Assembly: GCA_964387645.1 (NCBI GenBank)
Contig: CAYLYM010000021.1
Coordinates: forward strand, 1-39,060
Length of the DNA stretch: 39,060 nucleotides
Direction of reading: 5' to 3'
Source: CAYLYM01 sp964387645
Lineage (GTDB): Bacteria > Calditrichota > Calditrichia > RBG-13-44-9
Part shown: positions 7,597 to 15,968 of the stretch, piece by piece
How positions within the stretch are numbered: position 1 is the first letter of the stretch
How the letters are laid out: the number at the start of each line of letters is the position of its first letter
Notes under the pieces: generated by a model
Databases searched by the model: none
The model's input: the letters and a program-made list of their open reading frames with translations, nothing else
Told to the model about the DNA's origin: nothing
Position numbers and translations under genes: made by a program

Positions 7597-8940
7597 TTAT
7601 GAATTGAGTTTACTCATTAAAGTCCGGTAGTTAATTTTTAAAACTTTACAGGCTTCCTTTTTATTTCCTTTTTTTAAGTCAAGAACCATTTTGACATAGA
7701 GTTTAGTAACTTCATGGAGAGAAAATTCATTAGCCAGTGCTCTATCTAAAAAATTGTCTGATTGGCCAATGATATCAGGTGGTAAATCTTTTATATCAAT
7801 ATTATCGGATTTTGTTATAATAAGTCTTTTAACAGTATTTTCTAATTCACGAACATTTCCTTCCCATTGTAAATGAGAAAGAAAGGCAATGACACGATTA
7901 TTGAATTTTGGGACAGGTAAATTGTTTTCTCGACAAAATTTTTCCGCAATAAAATTGATTAAGGCCGGAATATCATCCGGTCGTTCTCGTAAAGGTGGAA
8001 TATGAATTGGTATAACATTCACTCGATAATACAGGTCTTCCCTGAATTTACCCGCTTCAATTAAATCAGATAAGTTTTTATTGGTAGCTGAAATGAGGCG
8101 AAAATCAACATGTATTTCTTTTTCGCCGCCTAAACGAAAGAACTTTTTTGTTTCCAGCACCCGAAGCAATTTTGCTTGCAATTCCAATGGCATATCACCA
8201 ATCTCATCAAGAAATAGTGTCCCATTATGAGCAAGTTCCAATTTACCGTGAGTGGTTTTAATTGCTCCGGTAAAAGCGCCTTTTTCGTATCCAAACATTT
8301 CACTTTCTAAGAGGTTGGCAGGAAGCGCTGCACAGTTAATAGCAACAAAACTTTTTTTATACCGTTGGCTTCGGGAAAATATATGGCGGGCAATGACTTC
8401 TTTCCCTACTCCAGATTCACCAGTAATTAAAATTGGTTCAAAGCTACCTTTTATTTTTTCAATCAAATGTAAAATATTTTGCATTGCTTGACTGACAGAA
8501 ACAATGTCTTCGAAACGAATATTTTCCCTTAATTTGGAACGAAGTTCTTTGTTTTCTCTTTCAAGATGTAGCATGCGTAGAGCTTGCTTGACTAAGAAAG
8601 GTAATTCTTCTTCAATATTTTCACTTTTGGAAAAATAAGAATATGCGCCTCGTCGCTGGGCTTCCAGAGCATATTGATGATCTTGATAAGAGGTGACTAC
8701 AATAATTTGGGCATCATGACCTTTTTTAATTAATTCATCTAGAAGATCAAAACCATCATTAATTTGAGGTAATCCCAAATCAAGTATCACTAAATCTGGA
8801 AGAAAGCTGTCAAATAAATCTAAAGCCTCTGTTTTATTAAATGCTAGCTTGATATCGTACTGATCACCAATCCAGCGCTTATAACTCTCACACCAGACTA
8901 TATTGTCTTCCACAATTAAAATTTTACTAGGAGTTTCCAT
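7597..8940 (-). CDS. sigma-54-dependent response regulator (NtrC family, PrsR-like)
   Basis: 447 aa. Receiver at about 5-120 with acidic pair E11-D12, phospho-acceptor D54 (VILDLGLP), T83 and K105. AAA+ sigma-54 activator domain at about 145-380: Walker A GESGVGKE (174-181), the sigma-54 contact loop GAFTGA (221-226), Walker B LFLDEIG, FREDLYYRV and GNVRELENTVKR. The C-terminal helix-turn-helix is short (KKEACKVLKINYRTLMSKL). It starts 8 bases after the upstream histidine kinase stop, with AGGTGA as ribosome-binding site, so the two are a cognate pair. The receiver (ILDLGLP-DG, IIVVTSYQD, GAY) resembles PrsR-type regulators of exopolysaccharide/PEP-CTERM systems; that subtype is tentative. 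Confidence 0.92.
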   Translation of the reverse strand: METPSKILIVEDNIVWCESYKRWIGDQYDIKLAFNKTEALDLFDSFLPDLVILDLGLPQINDGFDLLDELIKKGHDAQIIVVTSYQDHQYALEAQRRGAYSYFSKSENIEEELPFLVKQALRMLHLERENKELRSKLRENIRFEDIVSVSQAMQNILHLIEKIKGSFEPILITGESGVGKEVIARHIFSRSQRYKKSFVAINCAALPANLLESEMFGYEKGAFTGAIKTTHGKLELAHNGTLFLDEIGDMPLELQAKLLRVLETKKFFRLGGEKEIHVDFRLISATNKNLSDLIEAGKFREDLYYRVNVIPIHIPPLRERPDDIPALINFIAEKFCRENNLPVPKFNNRVIAFLSHLQWEGNVRELENTVKRLIITKSDNIDIKDLPPDIIGQSDNFLDRALANEFSLHEVTKLYVKMVLDLKKGNKKEACKVLKINYRTLMSKLNS

Positions 8941-8948
8941 TTTTTCAC

Positions 8949-10970
8949 CTATATTAAATACGGTAAGCGAATATTGAAAATAGTGCCTTTTTCTTTACGG
9001 CTAGTTACATCAATAAAACCTTTATGTCGAGTTATGATCTGTTTAACAATTGCCAGTCCCATTCCATTTCCTCCTTCATGTTTATGAGTTGTAAAAAAGG
9101 GATCAAAAATTTTATTCAAAAATTCTTCAGGAATACCTTCTCCTTCATCAAGGATTTCGATATATATCCATGGATTTCGGCGAACTTTTGAGAGTGATCG
9201 TAATGGTCGAGTGGTAATTTTCAACCTTCCACCACCAGTTTTATGCATTGCTCTAATGCTATTCTCGAACAAGTTGATGAAAACGCGGCGCATTTCGTTA
9301 GTATCCACATTAATAAGAGGAAGATTTTCAGAATAGTGTTTTTCCACCATAATTTTTGGGGGTATATTTATCATATCCAGCGCCATGTCAATTAAATGAT
9401 TAATATTTGCCGGTGTAAATTTCAATTCTTGCGGCCGTGCGTAATTAAGCAAATCCTTGACTAATTTTTCCATATAATTCGCATGTTGGCGAAGACGATT
9501 ACTTTCAGGTAAATCCAGCTTAACTAGCGTAATGAATGATTGAAAATCATGGGCAATTTGTGAAGCAAATACACCTAACTCGGCCATCTTTTTAGATTGA
9601 ATAGCATTTTGGATAGCCTGGATATTCATAAAAGCATGGGCAGCCTGGACAGATAATAATCTCGCAAAACGAAGCTCCTTCTTTGTGAAATGTCTCGTTT
9701 TTCTATCTCCACCCAGTAAAATAAATCCTGCTAGGTAACTCTGAAAAACCAAAGGAATGCCTAGATAAATTTTATATTTTTCCATCAAATTATAAATTTC
9801 TGATCCGGGTGGATAATCAAATTTATTCAAAATTTTCCAGTCCAATTCTAACGTTTCTAAAATAGGTGAATTAGAATTCAAAAAAAGTTGTTCAAGGTTT
9901 TCTTTAGAAAAGTTATCTGTATAGATAATCTGATAGGGTCGTACATCAAACTTAGAAGCAATGATGGCACATTTAGTACATCGGAATATATTTTTAGAAA
10001 ATTTTGCCAAAAACTCTGAGAATGCTTCTAACTCAATAAATTTGCCCATTTCACTGACAAACGATTCCAATTCAATTTCAACATCATATATTTCATCAAC
10101 TAGATACTTCCGCATTTTTTGCAAAGTAAAATCAGAGAGGTAGTTCGAAAGAATAAAAACGAAAATAATTGCAGGAATGGCCAGTAAAAAATTTTTTATT
10201 AAGTTTTCTCTGGGGAAAAATAATAATAAGTACAAATAGAGCACAGTTACAAAAAAGAACAGAATAGACCTGTGAAAATATTTGTCGAGATTTATCAAAC
10301 CTGATTTAAAAGTGAGAAAAAGGATGATACCAGAAAGACCGGGCAAACTCAATAGAAGGAGTGGATGAATAAATCCCCAAAAAGGAAGGAGCTGAATGCT
10401 GATAAAACACAATACAGTTCCGGGGATTACAAAATTAATGAGTTGTCGATAGCTACCTAATTCAGTTGTTCTTTTTTCTGTTCGATATTTTTTTATAAGA
10501 CTTAAAAAAAGATAATAGAAAGTACCATAAAAATAGAGGAGAAAAATCCAGTATAAACTGCTATATCTGGGGAAAGAAATAGTATGTCTTGAAATTTCTC
10601 CATCAATAATAAATCCACCTATAGTCAATAAACCGAAAATCAGGCTAATCAAAAAGAAAATAATATTTTTAAAAGTTATTTTTGGTAATTCAGTACTTAA
10701 AGAGTAATTTTGATTGAGATGGATGAGAACAGATGGAATAAATGCCTGGGAAATAAAAAAGATCTTAAAAAATATCAGCTTGTTATTAAATGAATTTATA
10801 ATGAAAAAGGATAAAGATGATACTTCGAGTGAAATCATCAAAATATTTAAATAAATAAAAAGCCAAATAAAAAAGGAGCGAATTTTCAAACGAAACGAAT
10901 AAGCAATTAACCAGAAGTGAATAGTAATGGTAATGATTATTAATAAACTAATTAATTTTGATAATAACAA
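8949..10970 (-). CDS. membrane histidine kinase with multi-span sensor and GAF domain (PrsK-like)
   Basis: 673 aa. About nine hydrophobic spans fill residues 1-277 (for example 6-26, 67-86, 103-122, 137-158, 178-196, 200-221, 235-253, 260-277). A GAF domain follows at about 300-450 (YLGIPLVFQSYLAGFILLGGDRK). The kinase core has the phospho-acceptor H474 (SQIAHDFQS), N-box NLFENSIRAM around N570, G1 DEGEGI, F-box FDPFFTTHK and G2 GNGMGLAIV. Many-span sensor plus GAF plus HATPase is the layout of PrsK kinases. The start is TTG at 10970, supported by GGGAG just upstream; mazG ends 19 bases before it. The sigma-54 activator downstream is the likely partner. The signal is unknown; the lack of an extracytoplasmic domain suggests sensing within or at the membrane. 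Confidence 0.9.
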   Translation of the reverse strand: MLLSKLISLLIIITITIHFWLIAYSFRLKIRSFFIWLFIYLNILMISLEVSSLSFFIINSFNNKLIFFKIFFISQAFIPSVLIHLNQNYSLSTELPKITFKNIIFFLISLIFGLLTIGGFIIDGEISRHTISFPRYSSLYWIFLLYFYGTFYYLFLSLIKKYRTEKRTTELGSYRQLINFVIPGTVLCFISIQLLPFWGFIHPLLLLSLPGLSGIILFLTFKSGLINLDKYFHRSILFFFVTVLYLYLLLFFPRENLIKNFLLAIPAIIFVFILSNYLSDFTLQKMRKYLVDEIYDVEIELESFVSEMGKFIELEAFSEFLAKFSKNIFRCTKCAIIASKFDVRPYQIIYTDNFSKENLEQLFLNSNSPILETLELDWKILNKFDYPPGSEIYNLMEKYKIYLGIPLVFQSYLAGFILLGGDRKTRHFTKKELRFARLLSVQAAHAFMNIQAIQNAIQSKKMAELGVFASQIAHDFQSFITLVKLDLPESNRLRQHANYMEKLVKDLLNYARPQELKFTPANINHLIDMALDMINIPPKIMVEKHYSENLPLINVDTNEMRRVFINLFENSIRAMHKTGGGRLKITTRPLRSLSKVRRNPWIYIEILDEGEGIPEEFLNKIFDPFFTTHKHEGGNGMGLAIVKQIITRHKGFIDVTSRKEKGTIFNIRLPYLI

Positions 10971-10989
10971 TATCTCCCTACTCCTTAAT

Positions 10990-11763
10990 TTATTTGTTTG
11001 TCTGCTTTTTCGATTCTTCCCATAACTTGTCCATCTCTTGCAGACTGGAGTTGTAAATGGATTTATTTTTCTGAGCTAATTTTTTTTCTATATACTGAAA
11101 TCTGATGATAAATTTATTAATTGTCTTTCTCAAAGCATTTTCTGCATTAATTTTTTGAAATCGGGCAAGGTTCACAATAGAGAATATTAAATCCCCAATT
11201 TCATTCTCAATTTCTTCTAATTTTTTTTCTTTAATAGATAACTCCAGTTCCGATATTTCCTCTTTAATTTTATCTAATACGCCTTCAACTTTTTCCCAAT
11301 CAAATCCTACCTGGGCTGCTTTATCCTGAATTCTCTGGGCTCTCAATAAACCGCTTAAATTTTTTGGAACACCCTCTAAAACAGAGGAACGGTTTTCCTG
11401 ATTATATTTAATCTGTTCCCAATTGTCCTTCACTTCTTCAGCATTTTTGACCTGAATATTGCCGAAAACATGAGGATGTCTACGGATCAATTTTTCATTA
11501 ATTGTTTTAATAACCTCTTCTAAATTAAAGCGATTTTGTTCTTCACCTATCTCAGCCTGAAAAACTATTTGCAATAATAAATCACCCAACTCTTTTTTTA
11601 GTTCTTCCCAATTCGACAGGTCAATTGCCTCTACCGTCTCATAGGCTTCTTCAAGAATATACTGCCGGAGCGATTCTGGCGTTTGTTTCCTATCCCATGG
11701 ACATTCTTTGCGAAGTCGATGCATTATTTCTACTAGTCTTTTAAATTCTGTGATTGCTGACAT
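10990..11763 (-). CDS. mazG: nucleoside triphosphate pyrophosphohydrolase MazG
   Basis: 257 aa from the ATG at 11763, matching the roughly 260-aa length of two-domain MazG. Domain 1 has the hallmark CPWDRKQTPESLR and the metal-binding pattern LEEAYETVEAID with ELGDLLLQIVFQAEI; domain 2 has FDWEKVEGVLDKIKEEISELE and ENEIGDLIFSIVNLARF. MazG hydrolyses NTPs and dNTPs to monophosphates and pyrophosphate, cleaning aberrant nucleotides and lowering ppGpp levels in stress. The open frame extends 26 codons upstream to a TTG, but that stretch is a hydrophobic run not found in the family, so the ATG is preferred; only a weak AGAG precedes it. It is the first gene of the apparent mazG-kinase-activator unit. 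Confidence 0.92.
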   Translation of the reverse strand: MSAITEFKRLVEIMHRLRKECPWDRKQTPESLRQYILEEAYETVEAIDLSNWEELKKELGDLLLQIVFQAEIGEEQNRFNLEEVIKTINEKLIRRHPHVFGNIQVKNAEEVKDNWEQIKYNQENRSSVLEGVPKNLSGLLRAQRIQDKAAQVGFDWEKVEGVLDKIKEEISELELSIKEKKLEEIENEIGDLIFSIVNLARFQKINAENALRKTINKFIIRFQYIEKKLAQKNKSIYNSSLQEMDKLWEESKKQTNK

Positions 11764-11772
11764 AAAATCTCT

Positions 11773-11859
11773 GATTGTAATTTTTGCAATTTTCAAAAAT
11801 TTAATCAAGGCGAACAGAAATATCAAAACGATTTTTAACAAATTGTAAAAAATACAATC
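11773..11859. promoter_or_regulatory. palindrome copies 2 and 3 upstream of mazG
   Basis: ATTGTA-AAAAA-TACAAT at 11842-11858; on the minus strand, with one flanking base on each side, it reads GATTGTATTTTTTACAATT, 18 of 19 identical to the palindrome at 7547-7565. A degenerate copy, GATTGTAATTTTTGCAATT, lies at 11773-11791, ten bases before the mazG ATG. Further upstream (minus strand, about 11880-11898), CGGCATGCCAAAAGCA keeps the GG-N10-GC spacing of sigma-54 promoters but matches the flanking consensus poorly. Two tandem sites between that and the gene would fit autoregulation. Confidence 0.42.
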
Positions 11860-11962
11860 TTAAAGATAAAACGCTAAATTGCTTTTGGCATGCCGATAGT
11901 TATTCTTTTCTTTAAATATTTTTATCTTGATAAATTAATGGCAGGTCTAATTAAGTTCTCAT

Positions 11963-13345
11963 TTACTCAGGTTCTGAAGTATTAAAAAATTGGTCATTTT
12001 TTAAATTCAAATATCTGTTTAATGTTTTCAAATCGATACCCATAATTTTGGCGACTTCTTTCTTTTTCCTATAAATTCGGTAAAGTTCCCTAGCATATAG
12101 GGAAGCTAACTCTCTAAGTTTATATTCACTTCTAATTGCCTTGTCTAATAATGGATTTTTTGTAAAAATACAATGTTTAAATAAATCTTTCACACAAATT
12201 TTTTGAGGATGAAAGATTAACAACCTGGTAACAACATTTTTTAGCTCACGCAGATTTCCAGGCCATGGTAAATCTTGTATTGCCTCATAAACTTCAGAAT
12301 CAATTTCTGGTCGTGGAATGCCTTCTTCTTGACAAACTTGTTCAATAAAATAATCGAAATAGATGGGAATATCTTCCTTTCTTTCTGCCAATGAAGGAAT
12401 ACGTAAAGTAAATCCAGTAAGCCGAAAGTATAAATCCTCACGAAAATTTCCCCTTTCTTTTTCTACAAGAAGATCTTTATTGGTACTTGAAAGTATTCTT
12501 ACATCGACTGAAATTTGTTTAGAACTTCCAACCGGATAAAAGCTTTTTTCTTCAATGACTTGTAGCAACTTAGCTTGAATAAAAGGGGGAAGTTCACCAA
12601 CTTCATCTAAAAGAATTGTGCCACCATCAGCTAGTTTAAATTTACCCATTTTTGTGGTATCTGCTCCAGTGAAGGCACCTTTAACATGTCCAAATAATTC
12701 ACTCTCTACCAGATTTGGCGGAAGATTAGCACAATTTATTGCGACGAAAGGCTTATTATACCTTGGCGAAAGTAAGTGAATCATTTTAGCAATATAATTT
12801 TTCCCCGCCCCAGTGGGACCGGTAATAAGTACAGATAAATCTGTCTGACTAACATTATTTAATTTTTTGTGTAAGTCTTGTGTAGCTTGACTTTTGCCCA
12901 AGATTTTATATTTAGCTGCTGTTTCCCGGACCTGATTTCGCAAAAAAAGGTTTTCTTTTTCTAAATTTGTCATTTCATAAGCTTTTCGGATAAAGATGGG
13001 TAATTCCAATTCCAGCCTTTCATCCTTACGAAACACTGCATAAGCACCTAATTGTTGAACAAGTAAGTGCAATTTCCTGTCTGTATACGAAGTTACCACA
13101 ATAATCTTATAGTGTGGCTGATATGATAAAATATCTTTTATTGTTTGAATTCCATCTTCTGGACGAGGCAAACCTAGATCCATTATAATAACATCAAAAG
13201 GGTGAGAATAAATGTTTTGTAATGCTTGCGAACGGTTTCGACAAAAAGTCAGAAAACAGTGTTTCCTTAACCAGACTTTATATAATCCGCGCCAATTTAA
13301 TTGATCTTCAACTATGAGAACCTTGGGAGGTTTGTGATTTTGCAT
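11963..13345 (-). CDS. sigma-54-dependent response regulator (NtrC family), second paralogue
   Basis: 460 aa. Receiver with E13-D14, D56 (VIIMDLGLP), T85 and K107; AAA+ domain with Walker A GPTGAGKN (176-183, where most relatives have GESGTGKE), intact GAFTGA (223-228), Walker B ILLDEVGE and GNLRELKNVVTR. The C-terminus has a Fis-like helix-turn-helix (KKEVAKIMGIDLKTLNRYL). It is clearly paralogous to the activator at 7597-8940: the receiver ends in the same GAY-x-x-F-x-K pattern and the linker before the DNA-binding helix (LDKAIRSEYKLRELASLY) matches LDRALANEFSLHEVTKLY. It starts 9 bases after the surA stop, so it probably shares the surA transcript. It may also be served by the kinase two genes downstream. 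Confidence 0.9.
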   Translation of the reverse strand: MQNHKPPKVLIVEDQLNWRGLYKVWLRKHCFLTFCRNRSQALQNIYSHPFDVIIMDLGLPRPEDGIQTIKDILSYQPHYKIIVVTSYTDRKLHLLVQQLGAYAVFRKDERLELELPIFIRKAYEMTNLEKENLFLRNQVRETAAKYKILGKSQATQDLHKKLNNVSQTDLSVLITGPTGAGKNYIAKMIHLLSPRYNKPFVAINCANLPPNLVESELFGHVKGAFTGADTTKMGKFKLADGGTILLDEVGELPPFIQAKLLQVIEEKSFYPVGSSKQISVDVRILSSTNKDLLVEKERGNFREDLYFRLTGFTLRIPSLAERKEDIPIYFDYFIEQVCQEEGIPRPEIDSEVYEAIQDLPWPGNLRELKNVVTRLLIFHPQKICVKDLFKHCIFTKNPLLDKAIRSEYKLRELASLYARELYRIYRKKKEVAKIMGIDLKTLNRYLNLKNDQFFNTSEPE

Positions 13346-13354
13346 TAATCTATT

Positions 13355-14647
13355 TTATGTTTGCGATTTTATGATAATAGGTATTTCTTGCCTTAATTGT
13401 TTTAACCATTTTTTAAATTCGGTTTCACGTTTATGTTGTAAGGCCCATTGTTCAATCTGTTCCCAATCTTCTTCCAACGAAAGTTTTCTTGCTTTTTCTC
13501 TTTTATTGACGCGAACTATATGATATCCAAACTCGGTTTTGAATGGGAGACTGATTTCGCCTACCTCCAAATTTTTTGTAGCTTCAGCAAACGCTTTAAT
13601 CTGAAAGCCATCTTCTTCGAATTCACCTAAATGTCCATGGTCATTTTGAACATTAGGATCATCAGAATATTTCAGAGCCATTTCTTCAAAAGTAGAATCT
13701 CCATCTAAAATTTTTTGCCGAATTTCTTTTAGTTTTTCTATAACACGTTGTTCATCTTCTTTTGTGGGTTGAAGGCGAATTAAAATATGACGTGCATGGA
13801 TTCTTTCACCCTGACGATCCAGAAGCTGAATAATATGAAAACCGAATTGAGTTTGAACGATATCAGAAATCTCCCCCTTTTCCAAGGCAAATGCTGCTTC
13901 TTCAAATTCTTTCACAAATGTCCCGCGAGAAACAAAACCAAGGTCTCCACCATTGGCAGCAGAACCAGGGTCTTCTGAGTATTTCCGGGCTAACTCAGCA
14001 AAATCTTCGCCATTCTTCAATCGATTTTGAATTTCAGTAATTTTTTCAAGTGCTTTTCTGGCGCTTTCCTCACTTGGGGTAACTTGCATCAAAATATGGC
14101 TAATATCTACACTGGCCTTTTTTGCAGGCAAACTGTCTTTATATGTATGAAAAAAGTTCTCAATCTCCTTTCTGGAAATCGAAATACCGCCAAATCTTTT
14201 CTCACGTAACAGATTAATACGCATCTGGTTGGTAATTTCTTTACGCAAATCTCTTTTAATGATAAATAAAGGTGCCGAATAGTATTCTTCTAATTTTTCC
14301 TGAGATCCTGCCTGATTTATCATATAATCAATTTGTTGACGAAGTGCCTGTTCAACGCGATCTTCATCTGCCTTTATAGTATCTTCATCAGCTTTGATTA
14401 ATAACAGTTTTTGGTCAATTAACGTTTGTAAAAATTGTTTACTCAATTTTTCCTGTAATTCAGGCTGATTGGCAATATCAATTTTATTCTGAAAAGCATA
14501 TTGAATTACCAAACTATTTATTTCTGAAAACAAAATAATATCATCGCCCACAATAGCTGCAATACCATCAACCATTTGTTGTGGATAACCAATTGAAGTT
14601 AATAAAATCAAAATCGTAGCAAAACTGAGTAATATCTTAGTCATCAT
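13355..14647 (-). CDS. surA: SurA-type periplasmic peptidyl-prolyl isomerase/chaperone
   Basis: 430 aa, the usual SurA length. A signal peptide covers about residues 1-23 (MTKILLSFATILILLTSIG). The N-terminal SurA chaperone region follows (VDGIAAIVGDDIILFSEI). Two PpiC/parvulin domains lie at about 178-277 (ISHILMQV, LARKYSEDPGSAANGGDLGF, FGFHIIQLLD) and 283-383 (ARHILIRL, ALKYSDDPNVQNDHGHLGEF, FGYHIVRV). SurA folds outer-membrane beta-barrel proteins in the periplasm. A short imperfect duplication, IKADEDT-IKADEDR, lies near residues 84-98. The upstream neighbour is another PpiC-type lipoprotein (102-base gap) and mfd lies above that. Confidence 0.93.
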   Translation of the reverse strand: MMTKILLSFATILILLTSIGYPQQMVDGIAAIVGDDIILFSEINSLVIQYAFQNKIDIANQPELQEKLSKQFLQTLIDQKLLLIKADEDTIKADEDRVEQALRQQIDYMINQAGSQEKLEEYYSAPLFIIKRDLRKEITNQMRINLLREKRFGGISISRKEIENFFHTYKDSLPAKKASVDISHILMQVTPSEESARKALEKITEIQNRLKNGEDFAELARKYSEDPGSAANGGDLGFVSRGTFVKEFEEAAFALEKGEISDIVQTQFGFHIIQLLDRQGERIHARHILIRLQPTKEDEQRVIEKLKEIRQKILDGDSTFEEMALKYSDDPNVQNDHGHLGEFEEDGFQIKAFAEATKNLEVGEISLPFKTEFGYHIVRVNKREKARKLSLEEDWEQIEQWALQHKRETEFKKWLKQLRQEIPIIIKSQT

Positions 14648-14749
14648 AAGCCTGTTGTATTTTTTTGTTACACATTATTATTTATAAAATTTTAAAAATA
14701 TTCCTGTGATTAATAAAACAAATATTTTGTAAATTCGTTCCGACTTCAA

Positions 14750-15586
14750 TTATTTAATATGGTCAAGAAAAACTTCCACCTTTAATTCTTTGATTGTTCG
14801 ATCAGTAATTTCTTCTATTATTTGCTGCCGTTTCTTGAGAATTAAACGCATTCGTATTTCATCACGAACTATATCCAAATTTCTGTAACTACCAGCAGGT
14901 TGTTTATCCAGCATCTGGAAGTAATAAATACCATTTTCAATTTTTATAGGACCATAAATTTTTCCTGTAACACCATTTATTACTAATCGACTAATCTCTT
15001 TACGCAAATTCTTAACGGGAATATAACCTAAATCACCATTTTTTTCAAATAATCGGTTAGACTGTGTATCTAAATAATTTTTTTGGATAACCTCCAAAAG
15101 TGATTTACTTGTCCTTATTTCGCGGGCAATAGCACGGTCAATTTTGTCTAAAAACAACTGCACCAGATGAACCTCGTCGTTATCCCGTTTGAATTCTTCT
15201 TTATTTTTATTGTAATAGTTTGAAATGTCTTCTTCTGTCACGATAAGCTGTTCTGGAAGTTGAGTGTTTATAAATTTTTGAGCAAGCATATCCTTTTTAA
15301 GAAAATTAATTGACCATTTCTCATATTTATCCAATTCGATTCCTTCATGTTGGGCAAGTTTGGCTAAAGCTGTTATCTTCACCCACCGTTCAATATATTT
15401 CTGGGAAACAGTTGCTTTTTGTTCTTCCGGTAAATCGGGCGGAAGCCACTGCATTAGTTGTTCTCTAGTAAGATATTCATCTTCCACTTTGGCTACAATT
15501 TCAATGGCAGGAACAGAGTCTTTTTGACAACTCAAAAAGTATAGAACAACTATTGAAATCGTCATTAATAATTTATTAAGTTTCAT
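14750..15586 (-). CDS. PpiC-type peptidyl-prolyl isomerase lipoprotein
   Basis: 278 aa. Signal peptide with lipobox ending YFLSC (Cys20), so an envelope lipoprotein. The N-terminal half resembles the SurA/PrsA chaperone helices (VAKVEDEYLTREQLMQWLP, YIERWVKITALAKLA). The centre has a parvulin-like segment (EVHLVQLFLDKIDRAIAREI, LFEKNGDLGYIPVKNL, VTGKIYGPIKIENGIYYFQML). The domain is more divergent than the two in SurA, so isomerase activity is uncertain and a holdase role is possible. A good ribosome-binding site (GAGGAAA) precedes the ATG. Together with surA it forms an outer-membrane biogenesis pair, likely transcribed together with it. Confidence 0.85.
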   Translation of the reverse strand: MKLNKLLMTISIVVLYFLSCQKDSVPAIEIVAKVEDEYLTREQLMQWLPPDLPEEQKATVSQKYIERWVKITALAKLAQHEGIELDKYEKWSINFLKKDMLAQKFINTQLPEQLIVTEEDISNYYNKNKEEFKRDNDEVHLVQLFLDKIDRAIAREIRTSKSLLEVIQKNYLDTQSNRLFEKNGDLGYIPVKNLRKEISRLVINGVTGKIYGPIKIENGIYYFQMLDKQPAGSYRNLDIVRDEIRMRLILKKRQQIIEEITDRTIKELKVEVFLDHIK

Positions 15587-15652
15587 CTTATTTCCTCAAT
15601 TTAAATTTTTTAAATTTTTTTAACAATCCAATAAGAATATTTCTAATGTTAA

Positions 15653-15777
15653 TTATTCTTCATTATCCAATTGTAGAAACTTTTCTTTGAACTTTTTTAA
15701 ATCTGCCTCCACCCGGTACTCTGCTTCTTTGTACTTTTTTATTTTGTCTGGTTGAATCTATTCGTTTTTGAAAACAT
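15653..15777 (-). pseudogene. remnant of a small coiled-coil/charged protein gene
   Basis: On the minus strand, a frame ending in TAA at 15653-15655 reads 34 codons of protein-like sequence (KKYKEAEYRVEADLKKF, then KEKFLQLDNEE) but opens after a TAG with no ATG. In another frame an ATG at 15777 starts MFSKTNRFNQTK and stops just where the first frame becomes protein-like, next to an A-rich run. Joining the two needs one frameshift. The charged heptad-like pattern suggests a short helix. It sits between mfd and the PpiC lipoprotein gene. No family is recognised; a chance frame is possible. Confidence 0.3.
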
Positions 15778-15968
15778 GGTATTAATCCATAGGCAAATGT
15801 GACTCAATATTTTATTTTGATTAACTTTAAAAATTTTTAATACAATTTAACACAAGGTAGAAAATTTATCGTGAACACTAGCAAGAAGATTATTAATTTC
15901 CAGTACTTCATTCTTAATATTTTGCAATTATTACTTTTTGTTTTAAAATTTATAAAGGTATTTGTCTT

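Noticed and set aside
11764..11841. Longer mazG with a hydrophobic N-terminal extension from a TTG
   Set aside because: The extension is absent from the family, translates AT-rich DNA holding palindromes, and the ATG at 11763 gives the normal MazG length.
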